A stretch of DNA of 64,000 bases from Achromobacter xylosoxidans (GCF_014490035.1 NZ_CP061008.1:1-64000), one strand, 5' to 3'; positions 19,361 through 28,500 are shown, numbered from the stretch's first letter. Notes: generated by a model not told the origin, from the letters alone. Translations and numbers: made by a program.

Positions 19361-20119
19361 ATGCAACTCTCTTCCAAGCCCCCGATGATAGCGATCAAGC
19401 AGGTCAGCAAGTGGTATGGCGACTTCCAGGTGCTGGACGATTGCTCCACCACCGTGGGCCGCGGCGAGGTCGTGGTGGTGTGCGGGCCGTCGGGTTCGGG
19501 CAAGTCCACGCTGATCAAGACCGTGAACGCGCTGGAGCCCTTCCAGAAAGGCGAGATCCAGGTCAACGGCATTTCGGTGGGCGATCCGCGCACCAACCTG
19601 CCCAAGCTGCGCGCGGTGGCCGGCATGGTGTTCCAGCATTTCGAGCTGTTCCCGCACCTGTCGGTGACGGAGAACCTGTGCCTGGGCCAGCTCAAGGTGC
19701 TCAAGCGCGGCAAGGACGAAGCCCGCCAGCGCGCGCTGGCCCTGCTGGAGCGCGTGGGCCTGTCGGCGCACAAGGACAAGCACCCCGGCGAACTGTCGGG
19801 CGGTCAGCAGCAGCGCGTGGCGATCGCGCGCGCGCTGTCGATGGACCCGGTGGTGATGCTGTTCGACGAGCCGACCTCGGCGCTGGACCCTGAGATGGTC
19901 AACGAAGTGCTGGACGTGATGACCGACCTGGCCGCCGAGGGCATGACGATGATGGTGGTGACCCATGAAATGGGATTCGCGCGCCGCGTCGCCGACCGTG
20001 TGATCTTCATGGACGGCGGCAAGATCGTGGAAGACTGCGACAAGGAGCAGTTCTTCGGCGATGTAGAGGAGCGTGCGCCGCGCACGCGCCAGTTTCTTTC
20101 CAAAATCCTGCAGCACTGA
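19361..20119 (+). CDS. Amino-acid ABC transporter ATP-binding protein (GltL-like)
   Basis: A 252-residue ABC ATPase with Walker [10 protein letters not shown], signature [15 protein letters not shown], Walker [16 protein letters not shown] and the H-loop THEMGFA, as in GlnQ/GltL. The start at 19361 lacks a clear Shine-Dalgarno; an internal ATG at 19385 ([12 protein letters not shown]) is an alternative that matches the usual family start. The threonine aldolase gene follows after five bases. Confidence 0.92.
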   Translation: MQLSSKPPMIAIKQVSKWYGDFQVLDDCSTTVGRGEVVVVCGPSGSGKSTLIKTVNALEPFQKGEIQVNGISVGDPRTNLPKLRAVAGMVFQHFELFPHLSVTENLCLGQLKVLKRGKDEARQRALALLERVGLSAHKDKHPGELSGGQQQRVAIARALSMDPVVMLFDEPTSALDPEMVNEVLDVMTDLAAEGMTMMVVTHEMGFARRVADRVIFMDGGKIVEDCDKEQFFGDVEERAPRTRQFLSKILQH

Positions 20120-20124
20120 CAGCC

Positions 20125-21180
20125 ATGACCCAGACCTCCCCCGCCGCCGCCCGCGCACCCGTCGACCTGCGCAGCGACACGGTCACCCATCCCACCGCGG
20201 CCATGTACGAACGCATGCGCACCGCGCCCATCGGCGATGACGGCCTGGACGGCGATCCTACCGTGCGCGAGCTCGAGGCGTATGTGGCCGGCCAGCTGGG
20301 CAAGGAAGCCGGGCTGTTCGTGCCCAGCTGCACCATGGCCAACCTGCTGGCGGTGCTGGCGCAGACGCAGCGCAATGAGCAGGTGGTGTTGGAATCGGCC
20401 GCCCACATGTACACGTCCGAACGCGGGGCGGCCACGTTCACCGGCTCGTTCTACCTGGGCCTGCCCGGTACTGACGGCGCCATGGACCTGAACCGCCTGG
20501 AGGACGCCTTGCTGGCCGGCGGCCACCGGTTGAAGACGGCGCTGGTGACGATGGAGACCTCGCACAATAACGCCGCCGGCGCGGTGCTGCCGCTGGATCA
20601 CATGCAGGCGGTCCATGGATTGGCGCGTGCCGCGGGCGTGCCGGTGCACCTGGATGGCGCGCGCCTCTACAACGCGGCCGTGGCCCTGGGCGTGGCGGCG
20701 GGCGAGATCGCCCGCCATGCCGACACCGTGTCGCTGTGCCTGTCCAAGGGCCTGAGCGCGCCGGTGGGCGCGGTGCTGGCCGGCAGCCAGCCCGTCATGG
20801 CGCGGGCGCGCGTGCTGCGCCGCATGCTGGGCGGCACCCAGCGCCAGTCGGGCATCATGGCCGCGGCCGGCCTGGAAGGCGTGCAGACCATGACCGGGCG
20901 GCTGGCGGAGGATCACGTCCGCGCGCGCCGCCTGAGCGCGGGCGTCAACCGCCTGGGACCGGCCATCTCGGCCACCGAACCGCAGACCAATATCGTGCAG
21001 GTGGAGACCGCCGGCACGGGCATGAGCAACACGGAGTGGGTGGCGGCCCTGCAGGCGGCGGGCCTGCTGGTGCGCCCCTGGGGCCGCACGCGGCTGCGCT
21101 GCGTGACCCACCGCCACATCGGCGATGCCGACATCGACGCGGCTGTGCGAGCCTTCGAAACGGTGCTGAAGGCAGGCTGA
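20125..21180 (+). CDS. L-threonine aldolase-type PLP enzyme (GntG family)
   Basis: A 351-residue fold-type I PLP enzyme that splits beta-hydroxy-alpha-amino acids (threonine, allo-threonine or larger analogues) into glycine and an aldehyde. The opening DLRSDTVTHPT, H94, LDGARLYNAA (D177, R180) and the PLP lysine K208 in CLSKGLSAPVGA are visible. The usual ENTHN motif reads ETSHN here, a departure in the substrate pocket. It is five bases from the ABC ATPase gene. This strongly suggests that the transporter imports a beta-hydroxy amino acid that this enzyme cleaves. Confidence 0.88.
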   Translation: MTQTSPAAARAPVDLRSDTVTHPTAAMYERMRTAPIGDDGLDGDPTVRELEAYVAGQLGKEAGLFVPSCTMANLLAVLAQTQRNEQVVLESAAHMYTSERGAATFTGSFYLGLPGTDGAMDLNRLEDALLAGGHRLKTALVTMETSHNNAAGAVLPLDHMQAVHGLARAAGVPVHLDGARLYNAAVALGVAAGEIARHADTVSLCLSKGLSAPVGAVLAGSQPVMARARVLRRMLGGTQRQSGIMAAAGLEGVQTMTGRLAEDHVRARRLSAGVNRLGPAISATEPQTNIVQVETAGTGMSNTEWVAALQAAGLLVRPWGRTRLRCVTHRHIGDADIDAAVRAFETVLKAG

Positions 21181-21222
21181 TCTGCTCCGTTCGGCGGCGG
21201 TGGCGCGATGCGATAATGCCGC

Positions 21223-22128
21223 ATGACCACGACCCATCTTTCCCGAAAAGACTATTTCTGCGCACTGGCGGTCGTGGTCATCTGGGGCACCAACTTCGTC
21301 GCCATGAAGGTCGGCATGCGGGGCCTTTCTCCCATGCTGCTGGGCGCCCTGAGATTCGCGCTGGCGGCCTTCCCCCTGATTCTCTTCGTGCGTGCGCCCA
21401 GGCTGCCGTGGCGCTGGGTTGCGGCTTACGGGTTGGTGCAGGGCCTGGGCCAGTTCGGGCTGCTCTTTACCGCCTTGAAGTTCGGCATGCCGGCCGGCAT
21501 GGCGTCGCTGGTGATCCAGACGCAGGCGTTCTTCACGCTGCTGCTGGCCGCGCCCATCCTGCATGAGCGCGCGCAGCGCCATCACTGGATCGGGCTGGGC
21601 GTGGCGGCGCTGGGGCTGGCGGTCATCGCCGGCGGCCGCGGCGAAGGGCCGGGCCAGATGACCATGGCGGGGTTCGTGCTGACGCTGGGCGGCGCGTTCA
21701 TGTGGGCCGTGTCCAACATCATCGTGCGCCTGGCCAGCCGCAAGTCGCCGGGCTACGACCCGTTTGCCTTCATCGCCTGGAGCAGCGCCGCGCCGGTGCT
21801 GCCTTTCCTGCTGCTGGCCGTGCTGGTCGACGGCTGGCAGCCGGTGGTCGGCATGATCATGAACATAGGCTGGGGAGAGATCCTGTCGGTGTTGTACCTG
21901 GCGGTGCTGGCCACCTTGGTGGCCTACACGCTGTGGACGCAGTTGCTCACGCGCCACGCCGCCGCCAAGATCGCGCCGTTTTCGCTGCTGGTGCCCGTGG
22001 TGGGGCTATGGGCCGCTTCCGTTGCCTTCGGCGAACGCCTGGAGACGCTGCAATGGGTGGGCGTGGCCTGCGTGCTGGCCGGCCTGCTTTTCAACCAGCT
22101 GGGCGGGCGCTGGCTGCGCACGCGCTGA
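21223..22128 (+). CDS. EamA/DMT-family transporter
   Basis: A 301-residue protein with ten predicted helices in two EamA repeats (WGTNFVAMKVGMRGLSP in the first; GGAFMWAVSNIIVRLA opening the second), typical of amino-acid or metabolite exporters such as YedA/RhtA types. There is no Shine-Dalgarno; a GATAAT -10-like hexamer at 21212-21217 would start transcription almost at the ATG, suggesting a leaderless message. The substrate is unknown. It lies 42 bp after the threonine aldolase gene. Confidence 0.88.
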   Translation: MTTTHLSRKDYFCALAVVVIWGTNFVAMKVGMRGLSPMLLGALRFALAAFPLILFVRAPRLPWRWVAAYGLVQGLGQFGLLFTALKFGMPAGMASLVIQTQAFFTLLLAAPILHERAQRHHWIGLGVAALGLAVIAGGRGEGPGQMTMAGFVLTLGGAFMWAVSNIIVRLASRKSPGYDPFAFIAWSSAAPVLPFLLLAVLVDGWQPVVGMIMNIGWGEILSVLYLAVLATLVAYTLWTQLLTRHAAAKIAPFSLLVPVVGLWAASVAFGERLETLQWVGVACVLAGLLFNQLGGRWLRTR

Positions 22129-22211
22129 GTCTTTCGGCAGGCGCCTTTTTTCCTTTCGCGTCCGTATCGGCCGACCAGACTAGCCCATAACGGCGAGCAG
22201 AGGCGACGGCC

Positions 22212-22508
22212 TCACAGCTGCTCGAAACGGATGTAACGCTTATCGGTGTACTCCCGGCGGGTGGTGATCTCCTGCACGCTGGCGCCCGGGGGGCCGCGCC
22301 GCAGCCATTCCAGCATGTGGTCGACCTGGTCGGCGGTGCCCTGCACCATGGCTTCGACCGTGCCGTTCGGCAGGTTCTGCACCCAGCCCTTGGCGCCCAG
22401 CATGTGGGCGCGCCGGACCGTGGCGTGGCGGTAGCCCACGCCTTGCACGGTGCCAGTGACCGTGACGTGCACGGTCTCGATATGGGTATCGGCTTTAGGG
22501 TCTTGCAT
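22212..22508 (-). CDS. acyP: Acylphosphatase
   Basis: A 98-residue enzyme that hydrolyses acyl phosphates. The family signature VQGVGYR contains the catalytic Arg27, and GWVQNLPNGTVEA contains Asn45, the second catalytic residue. Length and fold pattern fit the family. It is convergent with the EamA gene and divergent from the dioxygenase gene at 22669. Confidence 0.93.
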   Translation of the reverse strand: MQDPKADTHIETVHVTVTGTVQGVGYRHATVRRAHMLGAKGWVQNLPNGTVEAMVQGTADQVDHMLEWLRRGPPGASVQEITTRREYTDKRYIRFEQL

Positions 22509-22668
22509 CGATTCTCTCTTGGATGAGGCGCCGCGCTCGGCGATGTACGTAGACGGTAGTGACTACGGCGGATGGTCTATAGGCCGGGGGGGCGCCTGGC
22601 GATACGTTAGAGCTCATGTCAAAACGTGCCAGCGGGAACACCCGTTACCAGAGCTTGGAGAAGCCATT

Positions 22669-23565
22669 ATGGAAGAGACCAGTTTGTTGTCGGAAGCCGA
22701 GACAGCGCGCTACAGGGAACAGGGCTACCTGGCCCTGAAGGACATGTGCCCGCAGGACGAGGTGGGTTACATCCGCAGGACGCTGCTCGACCTGTTCGCG
22801 AACAAGACCGGCTACAACGAGGGGGCGCAGTATGACTTTGTGAGCCGCGACGACCCGTCCAAACCTGCCAAGTTTCCCAGCTTGCACGATCCTCGCCATT
22901 ATGCCCCGGGCCTCTTGAAGACCGAGTACCACGAGCGCACCCTGGAGCTGGCGCGCCAGTTGCTGGGCCCCGAGGCGGCCCTGTACGGCGAACACGCCCT
23001 GCTCAAGCCAGGGCCGCACGGACCGGAAACGCCGTGGCATCAGGACGAGGCTTTCCGCTCGCCGGACTTCATCTACAACGAACTCAGCATTTGGCTGGCG
23101 CTGCAGCCGGCCACCACGGAAAACGGCTGCATGCAGTTCATTCCGGGTTCCAACAAATGGGACGTGCTGGAGCACCGTTCGCCGGGCGGCGACAAGACCC
23201 TGCATCCGCTTGAATGCTGCGGCGATTTTCCGCGCGATCAGGCGGTGCCGGAGCCGCTGGACCCGGGCGGCATCACGGTGCATGACGCCCGCACGCTGCA
23301 CTTCACCGGGCCGAATACCTCGCAGGCGCCGCGGCTGGCTTACATCCTGATCTACAACACGCCGCCGGTCTACAAGCCGGGCCGCCGCGAATTCCCGTGG
23401 CTGGAAGGCCGCTGGACCGACAGCCAGACCCGCAAGAAACAGTGGCACAAGCGCGGCGGACTGGCCGTGGACGTGATGCGCCGTCTGCCCGCCGCGCGGC
23501 TGACCAGCCCGCGCTGGGTGGCCTGGGCCACGATTCGGGCGGTGTCCAAGGTCTGGCCGCGATAA
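22669..23565 (+). CDS. Phytanoyl-CoA dioxygenase (PhyH)-family Fe(II)/2-oxoglutarate enzyme
   Basis: A 298-residue non-haem iron oxygenase. The facial triad is visible: H124 and D126 in PWHQDEAF and the distal H211 in TLHFTGPNTS, with R222 placed to bind 2-oxoglutarate. The ATG at 22669 follows GGAG; the open frame runs further upstream but without family similarity. Bacterial PhyH proteins hydroxylate varied small molecules (ectoine, mitomycin, phosphonates), so the substrate is open. The gene stands alone. Confidence 0.87.
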   Translation: MEETSLLSEAETARYREQGYLALKDMCPQDEVGYIRRTLLDLFANKTGYNEGAQYDFVSRDDPSKPAKFPSLHDPRHYAPGLLKTEYHERTLELARQLLGPEAALYGEHALLKPGPHGPETPWHQDEAFRSPDFIYNELSIWLALQPATTENGCMQFIPGSNKWDVLEHRSPGGDKTLHPLECCGDFPRDQAVPEPLDPGGITVHDARTLHFTGPNTSQAPRLAYILIYNTPPVYKPGRREFPWLEGRWTDSQTRKKQWHKRGGLAVDVMRRLPAARLTSPRWVAWATIRAVSKVWPR

Positions 23566-23615
23566 CGGGGGCGCAGGGGCCGCAAGAGTCCCTGCGATAA
23601 AAGGGGGGGCGCGAA

Positions 23616-23646
23616 CGAGGCCGGCAAGCGACGCTTGCCGGCCTCG
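23616..23646. repeat. Perfect 15-bp inverted repeat between dioxygenase and hydroxy-acid dehydrogenase genes
   Basis: CGAGGCCGGCAAGCG-A-CGCTTGCCGGCCTCG, perfect arms around one base. No T tract follows, so it is either a Rho-assisted terminator hairpin for the upstream gene or a protein-binding dyad upstream of the next gene. Confidence 0.6.
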
Positions 23647-23775
23647 GCGCGTATACTGGGCGGCGTTGTGGGGCCTGGGAGGCCCGCGCAATCGCTGGAG
23701 CTGCCCGCAGCTGGCGGCCCGGCGTCCAAGAATAACGAGCCGCAGCTGGCGCCCCAACACTCCATAGACCACTCC

Positions 23776-24939
23776 ATGACCGCTAACCTTTCTACGATCA
23801 CCTGCATCGAAGATCTGCGCGCCATCGCGCAGAAGCGCGTGCCGCGCATGTTCTACGACTACGCGGATTCCGGCGCCTGGACCGAAGGCACCTACCGCGC
23901 CAACGAAAGCGATTTTCAGAAGATCAAGCTGCGCCAGCGCGTGGCGGTCAATATGGAAGGCCGGTCGCTGCGCACCACCATGGTGGGCCACGACGTGATC
24001 ATGCCGCTGGCGATCTCGCCCACGGGCCTGACCGGCATGCAGCACGCGGATGGCGAAATCCTGGCGGCCAAGGCAGCGGCGGACTTCGGCGTGCCCTTCA
24101 CCCTGTCCACCATGAGCATCTGCTCGCTGGAAGATGTGGCCGCGGCCACCAAGAAGCCGTTCTGGTTCCAGCTCTACGTGATGCGCGACCGCGAGTTCGT
24201 CGCCAACCTGATCGACCGCGCCAAGGCCGCCGGCTGTTCGGCGCTGGTGCTGACGCTGGACCTGCAGATTTTGGGCCAGCGCCACAAGGACATCAAGAAC
24301 GGCCTGTCCACCCCGCCCAAGCCCACCCTGCGCAATCTCATCAACCTGGCCACCAAGCCGCGCTGGTGCATGGGCATGCTGGGCACCAAGCGCCGCACCT
24401 TCGGCAACATCGTCGGCCACGCCAAGGGCGTGAGCGACCTGTCCTCGCTGGGGGCATGGACGGCCGAACAGTTCGACCCGAGCCTGAGCTGGAACGACGT
24501 CGAATGGATCAAGCAGCGCTGGGGCGGCAAGCTCATCATCAAGGGCATCCTGGATGTCGAGGACGCGCAATCGGCCGCCAATAGTGGCGCCGACGCGCTC
24601 ATCGTCAGCAACCACGGCGGGCGCCAGCTGGACGGCGCCATGTCGTCCATCGCCGCCCTGCCCTCCATCGCCGACGCCGTGGGCTCGAAGATCGAAGTGT
24701 GGATGGACGGCGGCGTGCGTTCCGGCCAGGACATCCTGAAGGCCGTGGCGCTGGGCGCGCGCGGCGCCATGATCGGCCGCGCATTCCTGTACGGCCTGGG
24801 CGCCTATGGCCAGGCCGGCGTGACCCGCGTGCTGGAGATTCTGTACAAGGAAATGGATACGACGATGGCGCTGTGCGGCCGTCGCTCGATCGAGCCCGGC
24901 GACCGCAGCATCCTGCTGCCCGGAACCTACCCGAACTGA
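23776..24939 (+). CDS. lldD: FMN-dependent alpha-hydroxy-acid dehydrogenase (L-lactate dehydrogenase type)
   Basis: A 387-residue (beta/alpha)8 flavoenzyme that oxidises L-lactate or related 2-hydroxy acids. It shows the N-terminal FYDYADSGAWTEGTYRAN, the FMN-binding LAISPTGLTGMQH, the catalytic His280 in SNHGGRQLDG, and MDGGVRSGQD and GRAFLYG near the C-terminus. The start at 23776 is where similarity begins; the frame is open upstream. A good terminator follows. No lactate permease or regulator adjoins it, so a wider 2-hydroxy-acid specificity is possible. Confidence 0.88.
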   Translation: MTANLSTITCIEDLRAIAQKRVPRMFYDYADSGAWTEGTYRANESDFQKIKLRQRVAVNMEGRSLRTTMVGHDVIMPLAISPTGLTGMQHADGEILAAKAAADFGVPFTLSTMSICSLEDVAAATKKPFWFQLYVMRDREFVANLIDRAKAAGCSALVLTLDLQILGQRHKDIKNGLSTPPKPTLRNLINLATKPRWCMGMLGTKRRTFGNIVGHAKGVSDLSSLGAWTAEQFDPSLSWNDVEWIKQRWGGKLIIKGILDVEDAQSAANSGADALIVSNHGGRQLDGAMSSIAALPSIADAVGSKIEVWMDGGVRSGQDILKAVALGARGAMIGRAFLYGLGAYGQAGVTRVLEILYKEMDTTMALCGRRSIEPGDRSILLPGTYPN

Positions 24940-24959
24940 ACGGTTCGGCAGCCCATGAG

Positions 24960-24995
24960 AAAAAGCCTGGATACGGTAGCGTGCCAGGCTTTTTT
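24960..24995 (+). terminator. Rho-independent terminator after the hydroxy-acid dehydrogenase gene
   Basis: Stem AAAAGCCTGG / CCAGGCTTTT with a 13-base loop, ending in a T tract at 24990-24995, 20 bp after the stop codon. Confidence 0.88.
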
Positions 24996-25044
24996 CGTTG
25001 GCACGCCGATTCGGGAGGTCGCATGAGCCCATGCAGGAACCAAT

Positions 25045-26109
25045 ATGACGCGTAACAAACAAAACGGGCGCCGCCGCGTGGGGGCGGTGCTCGGCGCGGC
25101 CCTGGCGGCGCTGTTGTCGGCCGGAGCCGCAGCGCAGCAGACCACACTGTACGTAGGCATGAACGGCGGCGACATGGCACGCGCGTTCTCGCAGTATGTG
25201 TTTCCGGATTTCGAACGCGCCCACGACGTCAGGATCGTGGTGGTGCCGGGCATGTCGACCGAGGTGCTGGCGCGCGCCCAGGCCGACAAGGGCAAGCCGC
25301 GGCTGCACCTCATGTTCCTGGACGACGGCATCATGGCGCGCGCGATCTCCATGGGCTTGTGCACGCAGCTCAACGACGATCCGGTGCTGAAGGAGCTGTA
25401 TCCCACCGCGCTGAAGAAGGACCGCATGGCCGCGGGCATCGACATCGGCATGACGGGCCTGGGCTACAACACCAAGGTGTTCGCCGAGCGGGGCTGGGCG
25501 CCGCCGACGTCGTGGATGGACCTCGCCGATCCGAAGTACCGGGGCCAGGTCGTGGTGCAGTCGGCTTCCAGCAGCACCTTCGGCCTGCACGCATTCCTGA
25601 TGATCAACCGCATCCTGGGCGGAGACGACCGGAACTACGGACCGGGCTTCGCGCACTGGCCGGCCGTGGTCGGCCCGAATGTGCGTGCATACCTGCCGGA
25701 TTCCGCGCGCCTGGCCGATATGGTGCAGGCCGACGAGGCGGTGCTGTTTCCCTGGACGCCCACGGCCATCTCCCGCCTGAAGATGCGGGGCGTGCACGTG
25801 GAATACGCGCAGCCCAAGGAGGGTTCGATGATCCTGATGGTGGGTGAGTGCGTGGTCGCCGGCAATAGCGAGCCGGAGCTGTCGCAGAAGCTGGCGCTGT
25901 ACCTGTTGTCCGAGCAGGCGCAGACGAAGGCGCTGGAGATGGGCGGACACTTCCCGTCCAACCGCAACGTGCTGGCGCCAGCGGGCCACGCGGATGCGTT
26001 GCAGCGCTTCCAGGGCTATATGTCGAACGCCAAGATACCGAACTGGGATCAGATCAACGAGACCCGGCCCGCGTTCAACGCGCGCTGGAACCGGGAGATC
26101 GGGCGCTGA
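25045..26109 (+). CDS. ABC transporter substrate-binding protein (PotD/Fe3+-type), orphan
   Basis: A 354-residue periplasmic binding protein of the SBP_bac_1/PotD-type group. The signal peptide covers about residues 1-30 (RRRVGAVLGAALAALLSAGAAAQ). Mature features include LYVGMNGGDMARAFSQYVFPDFE and GLGYNTKVFAERGWAPPTSWMDLADPKYRGQV. There is no permease or ATPase gene nearby, so it must work with components encoded elsewhere. The ligand (polyamine, iron or an organic acid) is not readable. Confidence 0.85.
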   Translation: MTRNKQNGRRRVGAVLGAALAALLSAGAAAQQTTLYVGMNGGDMARAFSQYVFPDFERAHDVRIVVVPGMSTEVLARAQADKGKPRLHLMFLDDGIMARAISMGLCTQLNDDPVLKELYPTALKKDRMAAGIDIGMTGLGYNTKVFAERGWAPPTSWMDLADPKYRGQVVVQSASSSTFGLHAFLMINRILGGDDRNYGPGFAHWPAVVGPNVRAYLPDSARLADMVQADEAVLFPWTPTAISRLKMRGVHVEYAQPKEGSMILMVGECVVAGNSEPELSQKLALYLLSEQAQTKALEMGGHFPSNRNVLAPAGHADALQRFQGYMSNAKIPNWDQINETRPAFNARWNREIGR

Positions 26110-26188
26110 CGGCCCCCTGCCCGCGGCCGGCCAAAAAGCGCAAAATCTGCAAAGGCCGGCCCGCTACATTGCTCTCCAAGGAGACCGC

Positions 26189-27022
26189 ATGAAGCCCGCA
26201 ACCCTGAACCTCTATGGCCAGCGCCTGGAACCCGTCCTGCGCTGGCTGGCAAGCCACCCCGACGCCGACCCGGACCTGTACCGGCTGGCCGAGCTGGCCT
26301 GCCTGTCGCCGTACCACTTCCATCGCGTCTACCGCGCCATGATGGGAGAGACGGTGAACGCCACCGTGCAGCGCATCCGCATGCACCGCGCGGCGGTGGC
26401 GCTGGGGAATTCCGAGGCTTCCTTGCGCGAGGTGGCGCAGCGCGCCGGCTATGAGTCGGACGCGGCGTTCAACCGGGCATTCGGCGCGACCTTCGGCATA
26501 TCGCCGGGGCGTTACCGGGCTGTCCGCTCCCGTCCTTTCGACCCACAGGAGCTAGGCATGTATCCCATCAAGATCGAAACCTTTCCGGGCGCGACGCTGG
26601 CGGTCCTGCCGCATCGCGGCAGCTATCAGGAAATCGGCCCGCTGTTCACGCGCGCCTTCATGCTGGCCGTCAGCCGCGGCATCGCACAGCCGGATTCCAT
26701 CGGCTACGGCGTGTACCTCGACGACCCGGAGCAGGTACCGGCCAGCCAGCTGCGTTCCATGGCCGGCATGTCGGTGGCGCCGGATGCGGACCTGGGGGGC
26801 GAGCTGGAGCGCTTCGAGATTCCGGAAGGCCGTTGCGCCATCCTGACGTACACCGGGCCCTACAACGAGATGGACAAGGCCTACAACTGGATGTTCTCGC
26901 AATGGCTGCCGGCCAGCGGCGAGGTGCCGGCGGACTTTCCCATGTTCGAGCAGTATCTGAACGATCCGCGCACCACGCCGCCGGCGCAATTGCAGACGCG
27001 CATCTGCATGCCGCTGAAGTAA
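26189..27022 (+). CDS. AraC-family regulator with GyrI-like effector domain
   Basis: A 277-residue protein with an N-terminal AraC DNA-binding domain (about residues 8-115, with LAELACLSPYHFHRVYRAMMGE and the second helix-turn-helix LREVAQRAGYESDAAFNRAFGATFGISPGRYR) and a C-terminal GyrI/Rob-type small-molecule-binding domain (about 125-277). This order is typical of multidrug or stress sensors. The start at 26189 follows AAGGAGA. It is separate from its neighbours and shows no divergent target. Confidence 0.9.
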   Translation: MKPATLNLYGQRLEPVLRWLASHPDADPDLYRLAELACLSPYHFHRVYRAMMGETVNATVQRIRMHRAAVALGNSEASLREVAQRAGYESDAAFNRAFGATFGISPGRYRAVRSRPFDPQELGMYPIKIETFPGATLAVLPHRGSYQEIGPLFTRAFMLAVSRGIAQPDSIGYGVYLDDPEQVPASQLRSMAGMSVAPDADLGGELERFEIPEGRCAILTYTGPYNEMDKAYNWMFSQWLPASGEVPADFPMFEQYLNDPRTTPPAQLQTRICMPLK

Positions 27023-27055
27023 GGCGCGGCGGCGTGTGCGCCGCGCCAGACGTGC

Positions 27056-28336
27056 TCAGCGCGCCGGCGTCTGGAAGCTGACCTGGGCCGGACGGCCCGG
27101 CAGGTTCAGGGTGGCGGTGGCGGGCGGCGTGGTCGCCACCACCTGGCCCGCGCGCAGCACCATCAGGCGGGTGGCGCGCAGGCGCAGCGCTTCGACCGCG
27201 TCGCGCGCCTGCAGCAGCACCAGGTCGGCGCGCTTGCCGACAGCCAGGCCGGTCTCATCCAGGCCCAGGATCTTGGCCGGCGTGGTGGTGACGGCTTCGA
27301 AACAGGCGCGCATGGCGTCCTGGCCCGTCATCTGGGCCACGTGCAGGCCCATGTGCGCCACTTCCAGCATGTCGCCCGAACCCAGGCTGTACCAGGGGTC
27401 CATCACGCAGTCATGGCCGAAAGCCACCGGCACGCCGGCGGCCAGTAGCTCGGGCACGCGCGTCATGCCGCGGCGCTTCGGATAGGTGTCGTGGCGGCCT
27501 TGCAGCGTGATGTTGATCAGCGGGTTGGCGATGGCGGACACGCCCGCTTCGCGCATCAGCGGAATCAGCTTGGAGACGTAGTAGTTATCCATGGAGTGCA
27601 TGGACGTCAGGTGCGAACCCGTCACGCGGCCTTGCAGGCCCAGGCGCTGCGTGTGGTACGCCAGCGTCTCGATGTGGCGCGACAGCGGGTCGTCGCTTTC
27701 GTCGCAGTGCATGTCCACGCGCAGGCCGCGTTCGGCGGCCAGTTCGCACAGGATGCGCACCGATTCCGCGCCGTCCTGCATGGTGCGTTCGAAGTGCGGA
27801 ATGCCGCCCACCACGTCCACGCCCATGTCCAGCGCGCGCTTGAGGTTGTCCAGGGCGCCGGGGGCGCGCAGCACGCCGTCCTGCGGGAAGGCCACCAGCT
27901 GCAGGTCCAGGTAGGGTTTGACCTTCTCGCGCACATGCAGCAGCGCTTCCGTGGCCAGGAGGCGCGGATCGCACACGTCCACATGCGAGCGAATCGCCAG
28001 CAGGCCGCGCGCCACGGCCCAGTCGCAATAGGCCAGCGCGCGTTCGACCAGCGCTTCCTGCGTCAGCAGCGGCTTGAGCTCGCCCCACAGCGCGATGCCT
28101 TCCAGCAGCGTGCCGGATTGGTTCACGCGCGGCAGTCCGAAGGACAGCGTGGAGTCCATATGGAAGTGCGCGTCGACGAAAGGCGGCGCCACCAGCTGGC
28201 CGGCCGCGTCCACGATCTGCGCGGCCTCGGCCTTCAGCGCCGGCTCCAAGGCCGCGATGCGGCCGCCGGCGATGCCGATGTCGATGTTCTGGCGGCCATC
28301 GGGCAGCGTGCAGTGTCTAAGAATCAGATCGAGCAT
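27056..28336 (-). CDS. Cytosine deaminase-family amidohydrolase, probable 5-methylcytosine (or related pyrimidine) deaminase
   Basis: A 426-residue CodA homologue. All metal and catalytic residues of E. coli CodA align at a constant offset of four: H57, H59, H210, E213, H242, D309, plus Q152 in FPQDG. The residue matching CodA Asp314 is Cys310 (GHDCVMDPW). From memory, published work from the Raushel group used the loss of Asp314 to recognise CodA homologues that deaminate 5-methylcytosine to thymine. The enzyme is therefore probably not a plain cytosine deaminase. The start is at 28336; the frame is open far upstream without similarity. It is the last gene of a nucleoside-type ABC operon, 164 bp after the permease and separated from it by a repeat element. 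Confidence 0.88.
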   Translation of the reverse strand: MLDLILRHCTLPDGRQNIDIGIAGGRIAALEPALKAEAAQIVDAAGQLVAPPFVDAHFHMDSTLSFGLPRVNQSGTLLEGIALWGELKPLLTQEALVERALAYCDWAVARGLLAIRSHVDVCDPRLLATEALLHVREKVKPYLDLQLVAFPQDGVLRAPGALDNLKRALDMGVDVVGGIPHFERTMQDGAESVRILCELAAERGLRVDMHCDESDDPLSRHIETLAYHTQRLGLQGRVTGSHLTSMHSMDNYYVSKLIPLMREAGVSAIANPLINITLQGRHDTYPKRRGMTRVPELLAAGVPVAFGHDCVMDPWYSLGSGDMLEVAHMGLHVAQMTGQDAMRACFEAVTTTPAKILGLDETGLAVGKRADLVLLQARDAVEALRLRATRLMVLRAGQVVATTPPATATLNLPGRPAQVSFQTPAR

Positions 28337-28425
28337 GGAATTCCTTGCGGAAGGTTTCTGTTGTTCATGGTACTGCGGCCCCCGTTCTTCGCGTTGAGCT
28401 GGCGCATCCCATCCGGGGCGCACGG

Positions 28426-28495
28426 AGCCGGCTTTGCCGGTCCGTAGCGTCGCCCCCTTGAGGGGGAGGCGCGCAGCGCTTCGGGGGGTGGGCCC
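28426..28495. repeat. Dispersed intergenic repeat, copy 1
   Basis: GC-rich imperfectly palindromic element (CCGGCTTTGCCGGTCCG, then CCCCCTTGAGGGGG, then GCGCGCAGCGCT). It shares most of its length with a second copy at 46066-46128. Both copies lie just after a minus-strand ABC permease stop and before the next minus-strand enzyme gene, suggesting a REP-like element acting on mRNA ends. Confidence 0.6.
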
Positions 28496-28500
28496 TTCCT

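Noticed and set aside
22645..25989. A 1114-codon minus-strand frame spanning three plus-strand genes
   Set aside because: It covers well-supported genes on the other strand and shows only low-complexity Arg/His/Ala-rich sequence.
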